Shown: piece after piece, positions 6,424 through 8,745 of the stretch | How positions within the stretch are numbered: the first letter of the stretch is position 1 | Layout of the letters: every line of letters starts with the position of its first letter | NCBI GenBank assembly: GCA_964460655.1 | Contig: CAYWSH010000158.1 | Span: forward strand, 1 to 8,745 | Direction of reading: 5' to 3' | DNA length: 8,745 nt | From: CAVUAF01 sp964460655 | GTDB taxonomy: Bacteria; Acidobacteriota; Terriglobia; Terriglobales; Acidobacteriaceae | Program-made: the position numbers and the translations under genes | The notes under the pieces: generated by a model | What the model was told of the DNA's origin: nothing | What the model saw: the letters and a program-made list of their open reading frames with translations, nothing else | The model's database searches: none

Positions 6424-6429
6424 CCTCCT
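6424..6429 (-). promoter_or_regulatory. Ribosome-binding site deciding the PEP-CTERM start
   Basis: A perfect AGGAGG lies 6 nt before ATG 6417. The other ATG at 6423 directly touches it, leaving no spacer, so 6417 is the better start. Confidence 0.85.
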
Positions 6430-6449
6430 AGACTCTTGACGTCTGTTCG

Positions 6450-6466
6450 TGCAATTCTGATACCAA
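6450..6466 (-). promoter_or_regulatory. Sigma-54 (RpoN) -24/-12 promoter
   Basis: Minus-strand TTGGTATCAGAATTGCA (6466-6450) matches the RpoN consensus YTGGYRYRNNNNTTGCW at all but one position. The invariant GG (6464-6463) and GC (6452-6451) are exactly 10 bp apart. The start of transcription would be near 6439, giving a 22-nt leader that contains the AGGAGG site. PEP-CTERM genes are known to be linked to the PrsK/PrsR system, in which PrsR is a sigma-54 activator, so the site makes biological sense. Confidence 0.8.
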
Positions 6467-6539
6467 GGGTTATGGAAAGGAAGCTGCTTGCTTTTCAGCC
6501 GGTTACAGCTAGAAGGAGAGACCTTAGGCAGGGCCTTAA

Positions 6540-6555
6540 TGCAACGGTTTGCAAC
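6540..6555. promoter_or_regulatory. Possible upstream activator site (TGCAAC direct repeat)
   Basis: TGCAAC occurs at 6540-6545 and 6550-6555, one helical turn apart, and GCAA/TTGC also forms a small palindrome across it. It lies about 100-115 bp upstream of the predicted sigma-54 start, the usual distance for an enhancer-binding protein such as PrsR. The rest of 6467-6644 between this promoter and the aldolase stop shows no gene or clear terminator. Confidence 0.3.
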
Positions 6556-6644
6556 TTCGCGGAGCGATTTCCGTGTCCCTCCCAACCCGTAGTAGTGCGG
6601 CTTCTCGCAACCAGGGCGCAGCCCGACTAGGATCGCCCCACCGC

Positions 6645-7697
6645 TCAGTTCCGGATGTCTGCCATCAGTGTCTCGATCTCCCGCTTCGCCTCCGCCGTCA
6701 GCGGCAGCAACGGCAACCGGCAGGGGCCGCCGAAGTAGCCGTTAAGCTCCATCGCGTACTTGATGCCCGGAACGCTCATCTGGCCGATGATGCGTTTGGC
6801 GGCGCCGGCTACGCGCGTCTGCTTTTCTTCGGCGAGCCTCGCGTCGCCTTCCTTCCACGCCGCGTAGATCTCGTAGCAGGCCGTCGGAGCGCAGTCGGCA
6901 AAGGCGAGGATGGCGCCGGCAGCGCCGACGTCGAGCGAATCCTTCAGCGTTTGTGCCGCGCCGACGAGCACCTGGAAGCCGACCTCTTTGCTGCGCGTCT
7001 TGAACTTCGGCGGAGCGAGCACGGCGGTCGATGCCGTTTGCGATCCGCTCGCGAGCGACGCAGCAGCGATCACGTTGCTCTCCGCCGCTGGGCGCTGCAT
7101 GCGCGCGGTCACCGCTGCGAACACCTCCGTCACACTCGCGCTGCGTTGCACGCCGCGTGTCGCTTCCACCTCGAGCTTCACTTTGCTGACTTCACCACAC
7201 GATTCCTTGATGCCGATAAGGTTCGGGTGCTCCGCCAGCTCGGCGATGATCTCCACCGGCATGTCGTAGCCGGTGCACTGCGGAAAGTTGTAGATGATGA
7301 CGGGCAGCGGCGAGCGGTCAGCAACGGTGCGGTAGAACGCGAGCATGTTTGCGGGCGCCAACTGCGACTTGAAGTAGTGCGGCGTCCGCACCATGGCGAC
7401 GTCGTAACCGAGCGTGGCAGCAAATTCGCACAGCGCGAGCGTTTCGCGCGCAGCCTCACGCCCTACGCCGGCGATCAGGACCTTCTCCGGCTCGGCGGCA
7501 TCGGCGATCGTACGGAATATCTGGCGCGTCTCGTCGTCGTTCAGATGAACGGCTTCGCCGGTCGAGCCGAGCGCAACGATCCCCGCGGCGGGCGTCTTCG
7601 AGTACTGCGCAACGTTCGCCTCCAGCTTCTTCAGGTAGACCCCGCCGTCGGGATAGAACGGCGTGGTGATGGGCAAGTGGATACCGTGCAGGAGCAT
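6645..7697 (-). CDS. DapA/HOGA1-family class I aldolase with an internal insertion
   Basis: The 350-residue protein is a dihydrodipicolinate synthase/N-acetylneuraminate lyase-family TIM barrel. LGSTGEAVHL (43-52) binds the 2-oxo acid carboxylate, Tyr136 in IIYNFP is the proton relay, and Lys164 in IGIKES forms the Schiff base. The arginine after YNxP that true DapA uses (E. coli Arg138) is Cys141 here, and the C-terminal segment YFGGPCRLPLLPLT resembles 4-hydroxy-2-oxoglutarate aldolase (HOGA1). An aldolase of 2-oxo acids is therefore more likely than lysine synthesis. Family members are about 290-300 residues; the excess is one insertion, roughly 183-237, rich in Ala, Ser and Thr, between the Lys helix and FQVLVGAAQT. 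The start at ATG 7697 has no ribosome-binding site but lies 6 nt after a TACAAT element, so the mRNA may be leaderless. Confidence 0.85.
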   Translation of the reverse strand: MLLHGIHLPITTPFYPDGGVYLKKLEANVAQYSKTPAAGIVALGSTGEAVHLNDDETRQIFRTIADAAEPEKVLIAGVGREAARETLALCEFAATLGYDVAMVRTPHYFKSQLAPANMLAFYRTVADRSPLPVIIYNFPQCTGYDMPVEIIAELAEHPNLIGIKESCGEVSKVKLEVEATRGVQRSASVTEVFAAVTARMQRPAAESNVIAAASLASGSQTASTAVLAPPKFKTRSKEVGFQVLVGAAQTLKDSLDVGAAGAILAFADCAPTACYEIYAAWKEGDARLAEEKQTRVAGAAKRIIGQMSVPGIKYAMELNGYFGGPCRLPLLPLTAEAKREIETLMADIRN

Positions 7698-7703
7698 GGC
7701 GGG

Positions 7704-7709
7704 ATTGTA
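7704..7709 (-). promoter_or_regulatory. -10 element, predicted leaderless start of the aldolase gene
   Basis: Minus-strand TACAAT is followed by exactly 6 nt (CCCGCC) and then ATG 7697. Transcription would start at or next to the A of the start codon, matching the TANNNT-N6-ATG arrangement of leaderless genes. No ribosome-binding site is seen. No clear -35 is present. Confidence 0.5.
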
Positions 7710-7734
7710 CTGCGATTCCGCGCTGCGCTCGATT

Positions 7735-7742
7735 GCTATACT
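7735..7742 (+). promoter_or_regulatory. Extended -10 promoter of the prenyltransferase gene
   Basis: TATACT (7737-7742), preceded by TTGC (7733-7736), gives a TGn-type extended -10, which can work without a -35. Transcription should start near 7749-7751, at ATG 7751 itself, suggesting a leaderless or near-leaderless mRNA. Confidence 0.5.
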
Positions 7743-7750
7743 GCCGCTTC

Positions 7751-8632
7751 ATGCTCAAGGAAGCGATGGAGCAAGGCCGGCGTCTTACCGACGCGGCGCT
7801 GGAGCGGTTGCTACCCGCCGTCGACGCCGTCCCGGCCTCGATCCACCAGGCGATGCGGCACAGCACGTTCGCCGGCGGCAAGCGGCTGCGTCCGCTGCTG
7901 TGTTACGAAGCCGCACGCATGATCGCGGGTGAGCTGCCGAAGGGAGTGGACGAACTCGGCGCTGCCATCGAGATGCTGCACACCTACTCGCTCATCCACG
8001 ATGACCTGCCCGCGCTCGACAATGACGACCTGCGGCGCGGGCGTCCTACCTGTCACGTCGCCTACGGTGAGGCCACGGCGATCCTTGCCGGTGATGCGCT
8101 GCAGACCCGCGCCTTCGAGGTGTTGGCCAGCCTTCCCTGCCGCGCACCGCGCTGTGTGGCGGTGCTGCGGGAGATATCGCATGCCGTGGGCACGGTCGAC
8201 GGCATGATCGGCGGGCAGGTCCTCGACCTCGAGGCCGAACGTACGAAGCCGAACGCGGAGCAGCTCGAAGCTATCCATCGCGCGAAGACGGGCGCGTTGA
8301 TCACGGCAAGCCTGGTCAGCGGCGCTATCTACGGTGGCGCATCGGACCACCAAGTCGCGAAGGTCAGAGGCTTTGGCCGCAAGGCCGGACTCGCCTTCCA
8401 GATCGCCGACGACGTGCTCGACGTTACGCAATCGTCCGAGCAGCTCGGCAAGACGGCAGGTAAAGACGTTGCGGCGGAGAAGGTCACGTACCCCGCGCTC
8501 TTCGGCGTCGAGAAGAGCATGCAGATGGCACACGAGCTCGTCGCGGCGGGCGAAGCCGAACTCGCGACGTTTGGCGAGCGGGCGAACACGCTGAAGCAGC
8601 TCGCCCGTCACCTGGTGGAGCGTAAGAAATGA
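7751..8632 (+). CDS. ispA: Farnesyl diphosphate synthase (polyprenyl synthetase family)
   Basis: The 293-residue protein condenses IPP with allylic diphosphates to make farnesyl diphosphate in the cytosol. Visible are GGKRLRP (42-48), the first Asp-rich motif in SLIHDDLPALDNDDLRRG (80-97, with the DDxxxxD spacing of bacterial FPP synthases), CHVAYGEATAILAGDALQT (101-119), the lysine of RAKTGALI (177-184) and the second Asp-rich motif FQIADDVLD (216-224). Tyr79 at position -5 of the first motif fits a short-chain C15 product; a C20 product cannot be excluded. Asn91 replaces the Asp of the E. coli DDLPAMDDDD run. Two starts compete: ATG 7751, nearly at the predicted transcription start, and ATG 7766, with AAGGA 4 nt upstream. 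It is followed by a repeat and a PIG-L deacetylase gene on the same strand. Confidence 0.92.
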   Translation: MLKEAMEQGRRLTDAALERLLPAVDAVPASIHQAMRHSTFAGGKRLRPLLCYEAARMIAGELPKGVDELGAAIEMLHTYSLIHDDLPALDNDDLRRGRPTCHVAYGEATAILAGDALQTRAFEVLASLPCRAPRCVAVLREISHAVGTVDGMIGGQVLDLEAERTKPNAEQLEAIHRAKTGALITASLVSGAIYGGASDHQVAKVRGFGRKAGLAFQIADDVLDVTQSSEQLGKTAGKDVAAEKVTYPALFGVEKSMQMAHELVAAGEAELATFGERANTLKQLARHLVERKK

Positions 8633-8694
8633 CTCCCTTTTCCGCTTTGCGTCCTTGGCGTCCTTCGCGGTTTGCCTTTGTCGCTTATGCCTGA
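8629..8694 (+). other. 21-codon mini-ORF bridging ispA and the PIG-L gene
   Basis: An ATG at 8629 overlaps the ispA stop (ATGA) and opens a frame of 21 codons (MTPFSALRPWRPSRFAFVAY then Ala). It runs straight through the repeat and ends with TGA at 8692-8694, just past the PIG-L ATG at 8687. The PIG-L start has no ribosome-binding site, so ribosomes finishing this mini-ORF could restart there. It may be chance; the peptide itself has no recognisable function. Confidence 0.3.
8645..8674. repeat. GCGTCCTT-type short tandem intergenic element
   Basis: GCGTCCTT occurs at 8649-8656 and 8658-8665, followed by TTCGCGGTTT, giving a period of about 9 nt. It takes up most of the 54-nt spacer between ispA and the next gene. 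From memory, the reverse complement (CCGCGAAGGACGC...) is another interspersed intergenic motif common in environmental genomes. Only one half is present here; there is no inverted partner. Confidence 0.6.
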
Positions 8695-8745
8695 CGCCCT
8701 CGACATCCTCGCCATCGCCGCGCATCGCGATGACGTGGAGCAGAC
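8687..8745 (+). CDS. PIG-L/LmbE-family deacetylase, N-terminal fragment
   Basis: Only the first 19 codons are in the window, reading MPDALDILAIAAHRDDVEQT up to the edge. The LDILAIAAHRDDVE segment is the first strand and metal-binding motif of PIG-L/LmbE zinc N-acetylglucosaminyl deacetylases; the usual AHPDD has Arg in place of Pro, keeping the His and both Asp. The family includes BshB, which acts in bacillithiol synthesis, and several sugar-conjugate deacetylases, which cannot be told apart from this fragment. The start has no ribosome-binding site, and the spacer before it is repeat sequence. Confidence 0.8.
   Translation, partial: MPDALDILAIAAHRDDVEQ

Noticed and set aside
6611..6626. 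Short GGGC/GCCC hairpin after the aldolase stop as a terminator
   Set aside because: The stem is only about 4 bp and no T-run follows.
5692..7922. Two overlapping plus-strand frames of 312 and 457 codons (5692-6630 and 6549-7922)
   Set aside because: They run through a terminator, a promoter region and the divergent gap, opposite the PEP-CTERM and aldolase genes. Composition is that of antisense shadow frames.
929..8674. Repeats as a CRISPR array or tandem mobile element
   Set aside because: The four repeats differ in sequence and lie kilobases apart without regular spacers; no cas or transposase gene is present.
7811..8725. 304-codon minus-strand frame opposite ispA
   Set aside because: It crosses the repeat and the PIG-L start and lies opposite a clear prenyltransferase; no motif is visible.

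Overview
This is a GC-rich bacterial window of 8.7 kb. It is most consistent with an Acidobacteriota-like soil or sediment bacterium, though no rRNA or marker gene is present. The lineage is inferred from three things: a PEP-CTERM/exosortase substrate behind a sigma-54-type promoter, several interspersed intergenic repeat types that I recall as common in Acidobacteriota and some other environmental phyla, and the start of a PIG-L deacetylase with an AHRDDVE motif.

Layout. (1) Positions 5648 down to 1 (minus strand) look like one catabolic operon: crotonase-family hydratase, 62-residue unknown protein, aldehyde dehydrogenase, BoxB-like diiron aryl-CoA epoxidase, CoA-transferase beta subunit, dienoyl-CoA-hydratase-like crotonase, and the first 43 codons of an unidentified protein. 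(2) A strong intrinsic terminator at 5734-5762 separates this operon from a PEP-CTERM protein gene (6417-5779, minus) that has a textbook -24/-12 promoter. (3) A HOGA1/DapA-family aldolase (7697-6645, minus) is divergent from an ispA-type farnesyl diphosphate synthase (7751-8632, plus). The 53-bp gap between them holds -10 elements so close to both start codons that both mRNAs may be leaderless. (4) The window ends in the first codons of a PIG-L/LmbE deacetylase.

How the genes may work together. The epoxidase belongs to the BoxB/PaaA ferritin-like diiron family, which epoxidises aromatic rings as CoA thioesters. Two crotonases and an aldehyde dehydrogenase are what such a route needs after ring activation and cleavage. 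A CoA-transferase subunit could move CoA on or off an acid. The set does not match the canonical paa or box operons: no PaaB/C/D/E, BoxA, BoxC or CoA-transferase alpha subunit is visible. It may therefore be a variant aerobic aryl-CoA pathway whose substrate cannot be read from sequence.

The most unusual structural feature is that the three longer spacers within the operon (58-99 nt) and the ispA/PIG-L spacer are each almost filled by a repeat, and each repeat looks different from the others. Junctions with overlapping or near-overlapping genes carry none.
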